Shown: positions 1 through 8,876, counted from the stretch's first letter. The stretch is DNA of 64,000 nt from Flavobacteriaceae bacterium LSUCC0859 (GCA_022239325.1 JAKOGP010000002.1:282862-346861); one strand, 5' to 3'. A program made the numbers and translations. The notes: generated by a model from the letters alone, not told the origin.

Positions 1-197
1 AACTTACTTCTGTAGAATGACACTGCTAAACAACCTGAGTACTAGATTGTGAAAATACAAATGGAATACCTCCCCATTTATTTAACTGCGATTGAATAGA
101 CATAAAGCATTTTTAAAAACTGAGGTAAAAATAAGAATATTAGTAGCGCGGCTCATTAAAAATAAAGACTGTTTTATAAGAGGCATCTAAATTTAAG
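1..197. other. Upstream gap, no gene seen
   Basis: This AT-rich stretch before gpsA carries no open frame that resembles a protein, and no hairpin or repeat stands out. It may contain the 3' flank of a gene lying outside the window. Confidence 0.5.
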
Positions 198-205
198 TAA
201 ATTTG
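198..205 (+). promoter_or_regulatory. -7 promoter box of gpsA
   Basis: TAAATTTG is an exact match to the Bacteroidetes -7 consensus TAnnTTTG. It lies 46 bases before the gpsA ATG, which leaves a leader of about 40 bases. No clear -33 TTTG is seen at the usual distance. Confidence 0.5.
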
Positions 206-251
206 TAAATCGATTACCCTTTAGCTTAAAGGGACCATTTAAAGCTATCAA

Positions 252-1256
252 ATGAGTGATAAAAAAGAAGCAATAGGAGTTGTTGGAGGAGGAAGCTGGG
301 CTACTGCCCTTGTAAAAATGCTTAGCGAGAACGGGCATAAAGTACATTGGTATATGAGAAATACGGAGGCTATTGATCATATTTTAAAAGAGCAGCACAA
401 CCCCAATTATTTGTCTTCTGTGAGCTTTAATTTAGACTTTATAGTACTTAGTGGGGAGTTAGACCAGGTAGTTGGTGCAGTTCATAAAATTATTTTTGCC
501 ATACCCTCTGCCTTTTTAGCGGGGGAACTGGAAAAAATGAGCGAATCTTTAAAAGACAAAGTTATTTTTTCTGCTATTAAAGGTATTGTGCCTCAAACTG
601 GGCTTATTGTTGGAGCACATTTTAACCAGCACCATCAAGTGCCCATGGAACAGATTGGAGTAATTACCGGACCCTGTCATGCAGAAGAAGTAGCCCTGGA
701 AAGGCTTTCCTTTTTAACCATAGCCTGTGCTAATATAACACTAGCAGAAGAGATGGCACAGGCACTAGACTCCCATTATATTAGAACCACCATTTCAGAT
801 GATATTATTGGAGCAGAATACGCTGCTGTGTTAAAAAACATCTACGCCATAGCCGCAGGTATTGCCCATGGGCTCGGATATGGAGACAATTTTCAGGCGG
901 TTCTGATGAGCAACGCCATTCGAGAAATGAAACGCTTTATAAAAAGGGTGTACGCCATGAAACGCAATATAAACCAAACCGCCTATTTAGGAGATTTATT
1001 GGTCACGGGGTACTCGGTCTTTAGCCGCAATAGAATGTTTGGCAATATGATAGGTAAGGGCTATACCGTGAAAAGTGCTACCATGGAAATGAATATGGTA
1101 GCAGAGGGGTATTACGCTACAAAGAGCGCCTTTGAAATCATGGATGCCTTAAATAGAAAATCTAAGACTCCCATTATAACTGCGGTATATGAGATTTTAT
1201 ACCTGCAAAAAAATCCAAAGTCTGTTTTTAAGCAGCTCATAGAACAATTAGACTAG
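252..1256 (+). CDS. gpsA: Glycerol-3-phosphate dehydrogenase [NAD(P)+]
   Basis: Cytoplasmic enzyme that reduces dihydroxyacetone phosphate to sn-glycerol 3-phosphate, the backbone for phospholipids. The 334 residues match the usual GpsA length. The Rossmann motif GGGSWATAL lies at residues 12-20, and the helical C-terminal domain has LKNIYAIAAG with the family's catalytic lysine near residue 195. The ATG at 252 puts the first Rossmann strand a few residues in, as in homologues. The gene faces glpD tail to tail, and the two stop codons overlap inside one ACTAGT palindrome. Confidence 0.95.
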   Translation: MSDKKEAIGVVGGGSWATALVKMLSENGHKVHWYMRNTEAIDHILKEQHNPNYLSSVSFNLDFIVLSGELDQVVGAVHKIIFAIPSAFLAGELEKMSESLKDKVIFSAIKGIVPQTGLIVGAHFNQHHQVPMEQIGVITGPCHAEEVALERLSFLTIACANITLAEEMAQALDSHYIRTTISDDIIGAEYAAVLKNIYAIAAGIAHGLGYGDNFQAVLMSNAIREMKRFIKRVYAMKRNINQTAYLGDLLVTGYSVFSRNRMFGNMIGKGYTVKSATMEMNMVAEGYYATKSAFEIMDALNRKSKTPIITAVYEILYLQKNPKSVFKQLIEQLD

Positions 1257-2944
1257 TCTTCGTAGGGACGGTCCATAGAAAAATCTGAATGCTCTTTCAA
1301 AGTTTCTTCCATAGCTGTCTTACTCTTTAAAAGAGACGCTTCATTCCATCCCTCTTGCTCTTTAAAGACTGCTAGTACCGCCTCTAAACTCCAACTAATA
1401 CTACTAGGGTCAAAATACAAACGACCAGTCCTTCTAATATAAAAATCCTCAGGACTGCAAACCATTTCATGGGCCAAACCAAACTGTAACTCTGCTAGCA
1501 AGAGGGCTAAAGCCGCTTTCTTGCTGTCTATTGCTTCAGAAAGTTTTTCCTTTTCTTTTTCGTACAAACTCAGTATATCTGCAGACTGGTGGCCGTAATT
1601 AGTTACCAAATGCCAGGCTTGATAGGCGTCTAAACCGTCTTTTTTAAGCTGCTCACTGAGGGCTGTAATATATTTTTGAACCGCCTTAGAATTTTTAAAT
1701 TCATTGCCACACAATGGAATCTGGTCTGTGTGACATGCTTTGAGTTGCTGCTGCTTGTCTGAAGGCATTTTCTCAATGATCTTATCCAAAACACGCTCCG
1801 CCATTTTCCTATAACCCGTAAGTTTACCTCCGGCAATACTCACCAATCCTGAGGGAGAGGTAAATATTTCGTCTTTTCTAGAGAGCTCAGAAGCAGATTT
1901 ACCCTCCTCGTGAATGAGGGGTCTCAGACCCACCCAAGAAGAAATGACGTCTTCCAATTCCAAATTAATTTTTGGAAACATATGGTTCACCGCAGAAATC
2001 AAATAAATTGCGTCTGCCAAAGTCACTTTTGGATGGTCTATATCTTGGTTAAAATTCGTGTCTGTAGTGCCAATATATGTTATTTTTCCCCTTGGAATAG
2101 CAAACATCATTCTACCGTCTGGAATGTCAAAATAAACAGACTGTTTAATTGGTAATTTTTCAAATGGGAATACCAAATGTACCCCCTTTGTAAGGTGTAG
2201 TCGTTTACCGTGTTTAGAAGCATTGAGTTCTCTGAGCTCGTCTACCCAAGGGCCCGCCGCACTAATCACAAAATCTGCTTTTAATGCGTAGGTCTCCCCG
2301 CTTAGTTTGTCGGTCACCTGAACCCCTGAAAGCTTGTCTTGCTGGTAGTCAAATCCCGTAACTTGACTGTAGTTTAGGGCAGTAGCTCCCTTTTGGACTG
2401 CAGTCTTAATATTTTCAATGGTGAGTCTGGCGTCGTCAGTTCTGTATTCTGCATAATAGCCTGCGCCTTTTAAAATCTTTTTTGGCAGCAGCGGCTCTAA
2501 AGCCAAGGCCTCCTTTTTTTCTAACATCTTGCGCTTGTCGTCTCCAGATACCTGAGCTAATATATCGTATACCTTTAGGCCAACAGAAGTGAGCCATTTC
2601 CCATAGGATCCGTTTTCTATAAGGGGAAGTAACATTTTCTCTGGAAGCACCAAATGCGGGGCTATTTTATGAACAATGGCACGCTCAGAACCTACTTCTT
2701 TCACTAAGAAAAAATCAAATTGCTTTAAATATCTAAGCCCACCATGTATGAGTTTGGTAGACTTACTTGAGGTACCAGAGGCAAAATCTCCTTTTTCTAA
2801 TAGGGCTACCTTTAGACCTCTGCTGGCAGCGTCCAAGGCAATTCCTGCTCCTGTAATTCCCCCGCCAATCACAATTAAGTCTAAATCTTGTTTTTGTAGA
2901 TTTTGAATGGTTTGAGCTCTGTTTGAATGGGAAAAATGAGGCAT
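1253..2944 (-). CDS. glpD: FAD-dependent glycerol-3-phosphate dehydrogenase
   Basis: Oxidises glycerol 3-phosphate to dihydroxyacetone phosphate and passes electrons to quinone at the inner face of the cytoplasmic membrane. The FAD-binding dinucleotide motif GGGITGAG is at residues 27-34, followed by LLEKGDFASGTSSKS and HGGLRYL, both typical of GlpA/GlpD. At 563 residues it is somewhat longer than enterobacterial GlpD (about 500) because of the C-terminal domain usual in this family. It is the last gene of a three-gene minus-strand unit, 12 bases after the monooxygenase-like gene. No glpK or glpF is visible nearby. Confidence 0.93.
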   Translation of the reverse strand: MPHFSHSNRAQTIQNLQKQDLDLIVIGGGITGAGIALDAASRGLKVALLEKGDFASGTSSKSTKLIHGGLRYLKQFDFFLVKEVGSERAIVHKIAPHLVLPEKMLLPLIENGSYGKWLTSVGLKVYDILAQVSGDDKRKMLEKKEALALEPLLPKKILKGAGYYAEYRTDDARLTIENIKTAVQKGATALNYSQVTGFDYQQDKLSGVQVTDKLSGETYALKADFVISAAGPWVDELRELNASKHGKRLHLTKGVHLVFPFEKLPIKQSVYFDIPDGRMMFAIPRGKITYIGTTDTNFNQDIDHPKVTLADAIYLISAVNHMFPKINLELEDVISSWVGLRPLIHEEGKSASELSRKDEIFTSPSGLVSIAGGKLTGYRKMAERVLDKIIEKMPSDKQQQLKACHTDQIPLCGNEFKNSKAVQKYITALSEQLKKDGLDAYQAWHLVTNYGHQSADILSLYEKEKEKLSEAIDSKKAALALLLAELQFGLAHEMVCSPEDFYIRRTGRLYFDPSSISWSLEAVLAVFKEQEGWNEASLLKSKTAMEETLKEHSDFSMDRPYED

Positions 2945-2956
2945 TTTTATAAATTT

Positions 2957-3289
2957 TTAAATATGTTGTGTTCCCTTGTTAAAATCATAGCTGCGCAGCA
3001 CCTCACAAACTCTAACAGAATACTGCTGGTACCATTGCTCTTGCCCTTTTTTTTGAGCAAACAAATGATCTGCCTGCTGCTTCCAGTTTAAAATAGCCTC
3101 CATAGACTCCCAATAACTCACCGTAATGCCCAAACCATCCCTGGCAGAATCTACTCCCAAAAATCCTGGCTGTTTTCTGGCCAAATCTTCCATCTTTACT
3201 GCCATTTCTAAGTACCCCTTTTTATTTTCTGTCTGTAAAGAGGTAAAAATCACCGCAAAATATGGAGGGGTCTGTTGGTCTGTATACAT
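2957..3289 (-). CDS. Antibiotic biosynthesis monooxygenase (ABM) family protein
   Basis: A 110-residue protein of the small ferredoxin-like ABM fold. It shows the family pattern of an N-terminal strand (YFAVIFTSL), a long helix, GFLGVDSARDGLGITVSYW, and a helix ending in a Trp-rich segment. Such proteins range from quinol or heme monooxygenases to proteins of unknown role, so the substrate cannot be assigned. It lies 12 bases before glpD and 29 bases after the 118-residue gene, so one transcript is likely. Confidence 0.7.
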   Translation of the reverse strand: MYTDQQTPPYFAVIFTSLQTENKKGYLEMAVKMEDLARKQPGFLGVDSARDGLGITVSYWESMEAILNWKQQADHLFAQKKGQEQWYQQYSVRVCEVLRSYDFNKGTQHI

Positions 3290-3318
3290 GCTTTTATTTT
3301 CTATGAGCTTTGCCTGGC

Positions 3319-3675
3319 TTAAAGAATGTACTGCCTCTCTACAAAATATTGGCTAATGGCTTCTTTCATCAAAATAGACTGCTCTCCTGCTTTCAAAGCC
3401 GGCAAGGGCTCTAACAACTTGTAATGTGGCCATCCCTGCTCGTCTACAAAGTCAAATTCATAATAGCCATAGGGTTCTAACAACCTGCAAATAGCAATGT
3501 GCATGAGGTTTATTTTTTCATCTTTTTTAAAGGGAGTGTGGTATTTACCCAATTCTTGTACCCCCACCAAATAGATAATGGCGTCTAAGTCCAAAGGGTC
3601 GCCATCCGAAAATTGTGCAGACAACTTTTCTACTAAAGTCTCCCATCTCTCTTTCAATACCTGATCTCTAGACAT
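3319..3675 (-). CDS. Conserved hypothetical protein (118 aa)
   Basis: I do not recognise the family. The protein is soluble, acidic and without signal peptide or membrane segment. It contains DGDPLDLDAIIYLVGVQELG and a closing segment EAISQYFVERQYIL. It has codon use like its neighbours and a promoter box directly upstream (3695-3702), so it is probably a real gene and the first of the unit leading to the ABM protein and glpD. A role linked to glycerol 3-phosphate is only a guess from position. Confidence 0.65.
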   Translation of the reverse strand: MSRDQVLKERWETLVEKLSAQFSDGDPLDLDAIIYLVGVQELGKYHTPFKKDEKINLMHIAICRLLEPYGYYEFDFVDEQGWPHYKLLEPLPALKAGEQSILMKEAISQYFVERQYIL

Positions 3676-3694
3676 CTTGTATAATTAGTACCTT

Positions 3695-3702
3695 CAAAGG
3701 TA
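3695..3702 (-). promoter_or_regulatory. -7 promoter box for the 118-aa gene, ABM, glpD unit
   Basis: On the minus strand this reads TACCTTTG, an exact TAnnTTTG match, 19 bases before the ATG at 3675. A -33 element is not obvious. Confidence 0.5.
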
Positions 3703-3792
3703 CAAATCAAAAACGGGTCTTGGTTTATTCTTCTAAAAAAAGCAGCTAAAAATATCTTAAATCAATTACCTTAGAAGCTAAATTTCAAAAAC

Positions 3793-4314
3793 ATGGTCTC
3801 TTCCATAGACATCATATTGCTTATCCTTGCTGCTATTGGGTTTTACAAAGGCTTCAAAAATGGAGTGCTCATAGAAATTACCACCCTTTTAGCCTTGTTG
3901 CTCGGCTTTTACGGAGCACAGCATTTGAGCTCCTTTACTGCACGTTTTCTAAGTGAGACACTTCATTGGAACCCAGAAAAACTTTATCTAATCAGTCTTG
4001 TAATTAGCTTTACGCTCATTGTTCTCTCTGTCTATATGCTTGGAAAGGCACTTACCAAAGTAGCCTCAATGATTTTACTAGGCGGGATTAATAAAATTTT
4101 AGGGGGGATCTTTGGCATACTTAAAATTGGAGTAATTACAGGGGTGTTGTGTTCCTATGGCAATGAATATTTTAATCTGATGGCAATATTACCACAGGAA
4201 ACTGTAGCTACAAGTATGGGGATAGAGACGCTAATATTCACAGGAGACTTCTTACGTCAAGAAATTTTTATATCTGAAAACTTAGACCATATAAAAAACT
4301 TATTTAACCATTAA
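3793..4314 (+). CDS. CvpA family membrane protein
   Basis: A 173-residue integral membrane protein with four hydrophobic segments. It opens with SSIDIILLILAAIGFYKGFKNG, the hallmark of the CvpA family (a short helix, then GxxxGFxxG). CvpA is needed for colicin V production in Escherichia coli and affects envelope stress in other bacteria; its molecular function is unsettled. It is transcribed divergently from the 118-residue gene. A TAAATTTC box (one mismatch to the -7 consensus) ends only six bases before the ATG, so the leader may be very short. Confidence 0.8.
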   Translation: MVSSIDIILLILAAIGFYKGFKNGVLIEITTLLALLLGFYGAQHLSSFTARFLSETLHWNPEKLYLISLVISFTLIVLSVYMLGKALTKVASMILLGGINKILGGIFGILKIGVITGVLCSYGNEYFNLMAILPQETVATSMGIETLIFTGDFLRQEIFISENLDHIKNLFNH

Positions 4315-4365
4315 ATGAGACCACTACACAGGTAAATCCAAATGGGTTTTGCCATATAAATCCAA

Positions 4366-4375
4366 CACCCGGGTG
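4366..4375. repeat. Palindrome CACCCGGGTG
   Basis: A perfect 10-bp GC-rich palindrome in otherwise AT-rich DNA, about 20 bases before the -7 box of the aldehyde dehydrogenase gene. Its position would suit an operator; nothing else supports this. Confidence 0.35.
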
Positions 4376-4396
4376 GAGAGTTTGTATAATTATGAT

Positions 4397-4404
4397 TAAA
4401 TTTG
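4397..4404 (+). promoter_or_regulatory. -7 promoter box of the ALDH7 gene
   Basis: TAAATTTG, an exact match to TAnnTTTG, 43 bases before the ATG at 4448. A second similar string (TAACATTTG) follows at about 4411. Confidence 0.5.
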
Positions 4405-4447
4405 ATTTTATAACATTTGCTTTTAAAAAAGTTACAAAAACAACAAT

Positions 4448-5989
4448 ATGTCCATACTATCTATTCAAGACCAACTTTCGTTATTAGGAGTTTCAAAAGA
4501 AAATTCAGGGACCATGATTGGCCTTCAATCTGTTCCGGGTCATTCAAAAATCTCCTCATACTCTCCTGTAGACGCCAGTCTAATTGGAAGCGTAGACACC
4601 ACAACTAATGAGGCTTATGAAGCTGTTATGACAGCAGCATCTAACGCTTTTAACACCTGGAGAACCATACCGGCCCCCCAACGTGGAGAAGTGGTGAGAC
4701 AATTTGGAGAACGACTCAGAAGCTTAAAAGCACCTCTAGGAGCATTAGTTTCCTATGAAATGGGAAAATCTTTACAAGAAGGTCTGGGTGAAGTTCAAGA
4801 GATGATAGACATCTGTGATTTTGCAGTAGGGCTTTCTAGACAATTACACGGTCTAACCATGCACTCTGAACGTCCTGGCCATAGGATGTATGAGCAGTAC
4901 CATCCCTTAGGTGTGGTAGGAATTATTTCTGCCTTTAATTTTCCAGTAGCTGTTTGGGCGTGGAATGCTGCTTTGGCACTGGTATGTGGCGACGTATGCG
5001 TATGGAAACCATCAGAAAAAACACCACTCTGTGGAGTGGCTTGTCAAAAAATATTAGCAGAAGTCATAGAAGAAAATAATATGCCCCCAGGAATTTCATG
5101 CCTTATAAACGGAGATTATAAGGTGGGAGAGTTCATGACGGCAGACCCAAGAATGGCTCTAATTTCTGCTACCGGATCTATTAGAATGGGGAAAATAGTT
5201 GCCCAAACCGTAGCCGCTAGATTGGGAAAAACACTTTTGGAACTCGGTGGTAACAACGCCATAATTGTGACTCCAGACGCAGATTTAAAAATGACCCTAA
5301 TGGGCGCCGTATTTGGAGCAGTAGGCACTGCAGGGCAACGATGTACCTCCACCAGAAGACTCATTATACACGAATCTCAATACGAAGCAGTAAAAGAGGC
5401 GCTTGTAAAGGCCTACGGACAACTAAAAATTGGAAACCCATTAGACACCAATATGCATATGGGCCCACTCATAGATAAACAGGCCGTAGCCACCTACGAA
5501 AATGCCCTTAAAAAAGTAGTAGCAGAAGGGGCAGAACTGCTGGTTAAAGGAGGGGTCCTCTCTGGGGATCAGTACAGCTCCGGTTGCTATGTAAAACCAG
5601 CTATTGTAGCGGCAGAAAATCATTATGAAATGGTGCAAGAAGAAACCTTCGCTCCCATTTTATATCTCTTAAAATACAGTGGCCCTATTGAAAACGCAAT
5701 AGCCCTTCAAAACGGAGTAAAACAAGGTCTTTCTTCTGCCATTATGACCAATAACCTCAGGGAAGCAGAGGCATTTTTGTCTGCAGCAGGTTCAGATTGC
5801 GGGATTGCCAATGTAAACATTGGAACCTCAGGAGCAGAAATTGGCGGTGCCTTTGGAGGAGAAAAAGAAACTGGGGGCGGAAGAGAATCTGGCTCTGACG
5901 CATGGAAGGTCTACATGAGACGCCAAACCAATACCATTAACTACAGCACAGAATTACCACTGGCGCAGGGCATTACTTTTGACCTCTAA
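4448..5989 (+). CDS. Aldehyde dehydrogenase, ALDH7 type (alpha-aminoadipic semialdehyde dehydrogenase-like)
   Basis: NAD-dependent oxidation of an aldehyde to its acid. The 513 residues and sequence style (LIGSVDTTTNEAYEAVM; GNNAIIVTPDADLKM) match the ALDH7/antiquitin family, whose best known substrate is alpha-aminoadipic semialdehyde in lysine breakdown. The general base Glu is in LLELGGNN (residue 265) and the nucleophile Cys in GTAGQRCTSTRRL (residue 299). The start at 4448 follows an A-rich leader. The gene stands alone between cvpA and a bidirectional terminator, so context does not fix the substrate. Confidence 0.88.
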   Translation: MSILSIQDQLSLLGVSKENSGTMIGLQSVPGHSKISSYSPVDASLIGSVDTTTNEAYEAVMTAASNAFNTWRTIPAPQRGEVVRQFGERLRSLKAPLGALVSYEMGKSLQEGLGEVQEMIDICDFAVGLSRQLHGLTMHSERPGHRMYEQYHPLGVVGIISAFNFPVAVWAWNAALALVCGDVCVWKPSEKTPLCGVACQKILAEVIEENNMPPGISCLINGDYKVGEFMTADPRMALISATGSIRMGKIVAQTVAARLGKTLLELGGNNAIIVTPDADLKMTLMGAVFGAVGTAGQRCTSTRRLIIHESQYEAVKEALVKAYGQLKIGNPLDTNMHMGPLIDKQAVATYENALKKVVAEGAELLVKGGVLSGDQYSSGCYVKPAIVAAENHYEMVQEETFAPILYLLKYSGPIENAIALQNGVKQGLSSAIMTNNLREAEAFLSAAGSDCGIANVNIGTSGAEIGGAFGGEKETGGGRESGSDAWKVYMRRQTNTINYSTELPLAQGITFDL

Positions 5990-6012
5990 CTTGTAAAAAG
6001 AACCATAAAAAA

Positions 6013-6036
6013 AAGCGCCTAAAGGCGCTTTTTTTT
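6013..6036. terminator. Bidirectional intrinsic terminator
   Basis: The stem GCGCC/GGCGC with loop TAAA is flanked by an A run and a run of eight T. It can stop both the ALDH7 gene (+) and the desaturase gene (-). Confidence 0.9.
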
Positions 6037-6037
6037 A

Positions 6038-7030
6038 TTACAATACTCCATTTGGAGTAACCCATTTAAAATGGTGCTGGTCTTCTGGAAAACGCATGCG
6101 ATCTGCAATTCTCGTTAGCCTATCTGGCAGCTTTACCAAATAATCACGTGCCTTTTCAGCCTCGTCCGTAAGGGTGCGAAGGTTTTCAATATCCCAATAA
6201 GAATTTAACTTGTCTAATATATCTATATAGTCTTTGGAAGTGTATACGCCCAAACGCTGTGCACAGTTTGAAAACACCTCAAAGGCACTGCTAGCCGCCC
6301 CGCCAGATTCTCTTAAAAAATGCGCAGGCATTACAATTTTCTTTTTCATCATATCTGAAAAAGCCAAAAGCATTTGAGAAGGGTCTTGAGCAAAAATATG
6401 TTTTACAAATTCCCTGTAGGCCAGGTGGTGACGCATTTCATCTCCAGCAATAATAGCACACATTTTTCCCAATAAATGGTTACCTGTTTTCTTAGCCAAC
6501 TGCCCTACTCTTTTGTGAGAGATATTGGTGGCCAATTCTTGAAAACTAGTATAGACAAAGTTTTTATACGGGTCTCTATCAGTTCCAATATCAAAACCAT
6601 CTGCAATTAAATACTGAGTGCTTTTTTCTACTTCTTTCATATTCACCCTACCAGACAAATACAAATATTTATTTAGCACGTCGCCGTGTCTGTTTTCCTC
6701 TGCAGTCCAATTTCTGATCCATTTGGTCCAGCCATTTTTTTCTTTATGCTGGTCTATCCCGTCTACATCCAAAAGCCAGGACTCATAAGTAGGCAAAGCC
6801 TCCTCTGTAATGGTGTCTGCCACTAAGGTAACCCAAAGGTCATAGCCAATCTCTTTAGCTCCCTCTCTAATTTTAGCAGTTTCTTCAAAAAAATGATCCG
6901 ACTGAGAATCGGGCAAAAAATCTGTAGGCTGCCAAATGTCTTCTATGGGAATTAGAAATTGGTCTATAAAACCATCTATTTTTGGTTCTAAGGACCTCAT
7001 AACTTCTAATCTAATATTGTGCTGTGACAT
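6038..7030 (-). CDS. Acyl-[acyl-carrier-protein] desaturase (ferritin-like diiron)
   Basis: Soluble enzyme that introduces a double bond into acyl-ACP using O2 and reduced ferredoxin. The two diiron motifs of the plant stearoyl-ACP desaturase family are present: EENRH at residues 111-115 and DEMRHH at 197-202, with the helical bundle around them. At 330 residues the length fits bacterial members. It has its own promoter box upstream. It implies aerobic unsaturated fatty-acid synthesis and fits with acpP, fabF and accC elsewhere in the window. Confidence 0.93.
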   Translation of the reverse strand: MSQHNIRLEVMRSLEPKIDGFIDQFLIPIEDIWQPTDFLPDSQSDHFFEETAKIREGAKEIGYDLWVTLVADTITEEALPTYESWLLDVDGIDQHKEKNGWTKWIRNWTAEENRHGDVLNKYLYLSGRVNMKEVEKSTQYLIADGFDIGTDRDPYKNFVYTSFQELATNISHKRVGQLAKKTGNHLLGKMCAIIAGDEMRHHLAYREFVKHIFAQDPSQMLLAFSDMMKKKIVMPAHFLRESGGAASSAFEVFSNCAQRLGVYTSKDYIDILDKLNSYWDIENLRTLTDEAEKARDYLVKLPDRLTRIADRMRFPEDQHHFKWVTPNGVL

Positions 7031-7047
7031 AATTCTTTGGGTTTACA

Positions 7048-7055
7048 CAAATATA
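7048..7055 (-). promoter_or_regulatory. -7 promoter box of the acyl-ACP desaturase
   Basis: The minus strand reads TATATTTG, an exact TAnnTTTG match, 17 bases before the ATG at 7030. It lies in the short gap after the phosphatase gene, so the desaturase is probably transcribed on its own. Confidence 0.5.
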
Positions 7056-7059
7056 GAAT

Positions 7060-7791
7060 TTAGGATGGGTTTCTGCCTAGCTCTTGGGGATAATATTCAC
7101 AGACAGGCCTACTTTGCCAATATTGTTTGGTCCCGAGTTCCATAGCAGTGAGTGGCCCTCTAAAAGCTGCTGCCGTGTCTACATTCCAAATATTAGCCTT
7201 GAGCACAGGAACGGTCTCACCAATCCTACTCACTGGCGTATGCCCAATGAATACTTCCTTGTACAGCTTAAACCTCTTAGGGTACAACGGGCTTGTAATA
7301 TCTAATAGTGGGTCTAATGACAAAGCGGTCTCCCATAGGGTTCGGTCCCAATAAAAAGTTTTTTCAAAATACTCAAAGGCAACCCCTTTTTGATTAGAAA
7401 AACCGGCATGAACAAAAAGTCGGTTTTGATCGTCTAAGTAGTAGGGCTTTAAAGTCTTAAAAAAACCAATGTGTTTCTCAACTACGGAGCGCATTTGTCC
7501 TTTGTAAGAAGCAACCGTAGCCGCTCCCCCGTGTGCCAACCACTGTGGATTAGAAATGCCATTTTCCAACCAATCTAAAGCCAGAGCGTCGTGGTTGCCT
7601 TTGATATAGACACAGTTATAAAGTGCCTCCAGTTCCATTAAATAGTCTATAGTTTCTACCGCCTGGGACCAACCATCTACATAGTCCCCCAAAAAAATGA
7701 GTTGGTCTTTTGGGGTGGGAGCAATTGTATTAATAAGGGCCTGCAAAGCCTTATACCCCCCGTGAATATCTCCAAAAACAAATTCTCTCAT
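7060..7791 (-). CDS. PPP-family metallophosphoesterase
   Basis: A 243-residue calcineurin-like phosphatase. The dimetal motifs occur in order: FGDIHGG near the N-terminus, FLGDYVDGW, IKGNHD, FVHAGF and FIGHTP. This is the arrangement of bacterial serine/threonine phosphatases (PrpA type) and of symmetrical diadenosine tetraphosphatase (ApaH). The sequence alone does not decide between protein and dinucleotide substrates. It precedes the desaturase with a 29-base gap that contains a separate promoter box. Confidence 0.85.
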   Translation of the reverse strand: MREFVFGDIHGGYKALQALINTIAPTPKDQLIFLGDYVDGWSQAVETIDYLMELEALYNCVYIKGNHDALALDWLENGISNPQWLAHGGAATVASYKGQMRSVVEKHIGFFKTLKPYYLDDQNRLFVHAGFSNQKGVAFEYFEKTFYWDRTLWETALSLDPLLDITSPLYPKRFKLYKEVFIGHTPVSRIGETVPVLKANIWNVDTAAAFRGPLTAMELGTKQYWQSRPVCEYYPQELGRNPS

Positions 7792-7807
7792 AGCCTTTAA
7801 TTCTATT

Positions 7808-7815
7808 CAAAAGTA
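7808..7815 (-). promoter_or_regulatory. -7 promoter box of the metallophosphoesterase
   Basis: The minus strand reads TACTTTTG, an exact TAnnTTTG match, 16 bases before the ATG at 7791. A CAAA (TTTG on the minus strand) occurs 12 bases further up, closer than the usual 17-23. Confidence 0.45.
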
Positions 7816-7908
7816 AGTGTACCGTCACAAACATTCGTAAAGTAGCTGTTAAATTAATTTTGAGCAAGACCAATTTTCGTTGTATTTTGCTTTCTCTTAA
7901 AACCATTC

Positions 7909-8865
7909 ATGAAAAAAGTATTCTGTATAGGAGAGTTGCTCATAGATTTTGTAGCTGAAAATCAAGGAAGTGATCTGAGCAAAGCAAAATTATTTACAAA
8001 AAAAGCAGGAGGAGCACCCGCCAACGTAGCCTGTGCCATAAATAAGCTAGGGGGTTATGCTGCATTTATTGGAGCCCTAGGAAAAGACGCGTTTGGAGAT
8101 TTCCTTTGGAACACCTTAGACGCACATCAGATAGATTTAAGCCTAGCACAACGTACAGACACTTTTACCACCCTAGCTTTTGTTTCCATAGACTCAAGTG
8201 GAGAGCGGGATTTTGTCTTTAGCAGAGGGGCAGACAAAGAACTTCAATACGACCCCAGTGTAAAACACCTGTTTAACCAGCAGATGGTTCACTTTGGAGC
8301 GGCCACCTCTTTTTTAGGCGGAAAACTTGAAGAAGCCTACGGACACTATATGTTTGACGCACTTACTCAAGACGCCTTCATCAGTTTTGACCCCAATTTT
8401 AGGGGCGACTTATGGAAAAATAATAAGGAGATCTTTGTAAAAAAGTGCATGCCTTTTATAGAGAAATCACAGCTTTGTAAATTTAGTTTGGAAGAGGCTT
8501 TGCTCCTTTCAGGAGCAGCCGATGCAAAAGGGGCCTGTGACATACTTCACTCCCATGGGGTGCCCATCATCTGTATTACATTAGGCGCAGAGGGAACTTT
8601 AGTAAGTACTCCGAATACAAAAAAACAAATCCCAAGTAGTGCAGTAAAAGCCATAGACACCACTGGAGCAGGAGATGCTTTTATCGGAAGTCTACTATGC
8701 CAAATTTCTACCTTGCCCACTCCCTTAGATCAGTTAGTAAATGAACCAGACACCTTGTATACTATGGTGGCCAAAGCAAATACAGCTGGAGCACTTACCA
8801 CTACAAGTTATGGTGCTATTGCAGCTATTCCCTCCAAAGCAGAATTAGAAAATTTTAAACTTTAG
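7909..8865 (+). CDS. PfkB-family carbohydrate kinase (fructokinase-like)
   Basis: ATP-dependent phosphorylation of a sugar, most likely fructose. The 318-residue protein begins with VFCIGELLIDFV, has the first PfkB signature region GGAPANVACAINKLGG, and the second signature DTTGAGDAFIGSLL, whose Asp is the catalytic base. The fructokinase style (FGDFLWNTL, DFVFSRGADKEL) fits best, but related kinases act on ribose, KDG and others. It stands alone, divergent from the phosphatase and convergent with the AlbA_2 gene; no sugar transporter is adjacent. Confidence 0.85.
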   Translation: MKKVFCIGELLIDFVAENQGSDLSKAKLFTKKAGGAPANVACAINKLGGYAAFIGALGKDAFGDFLWNTLDAHQIDLSLAQRTDTFTTLAFVSIDSSGERDFVFSRGADKELQYDPSVKHLFNQQMVHFGAATSFLGGKLEEAYGHYMFDALTQDAFISFDPNFRGDLWKNNKEIFVKKCMPFIEKSQLCKFSLEEALLLSGAADAKGACDILHSHGVPIICITLGAEGTLVSTPNTKKQIPSSAVKAIDTTGAGDAFIGSLLCQISTLPTPLDQLVNEPDTLYTMVAKANTAGALTTTSYGAIAAIPSKAELENFKL

Positions 8866-8876
8866 CCCCAGACAAA

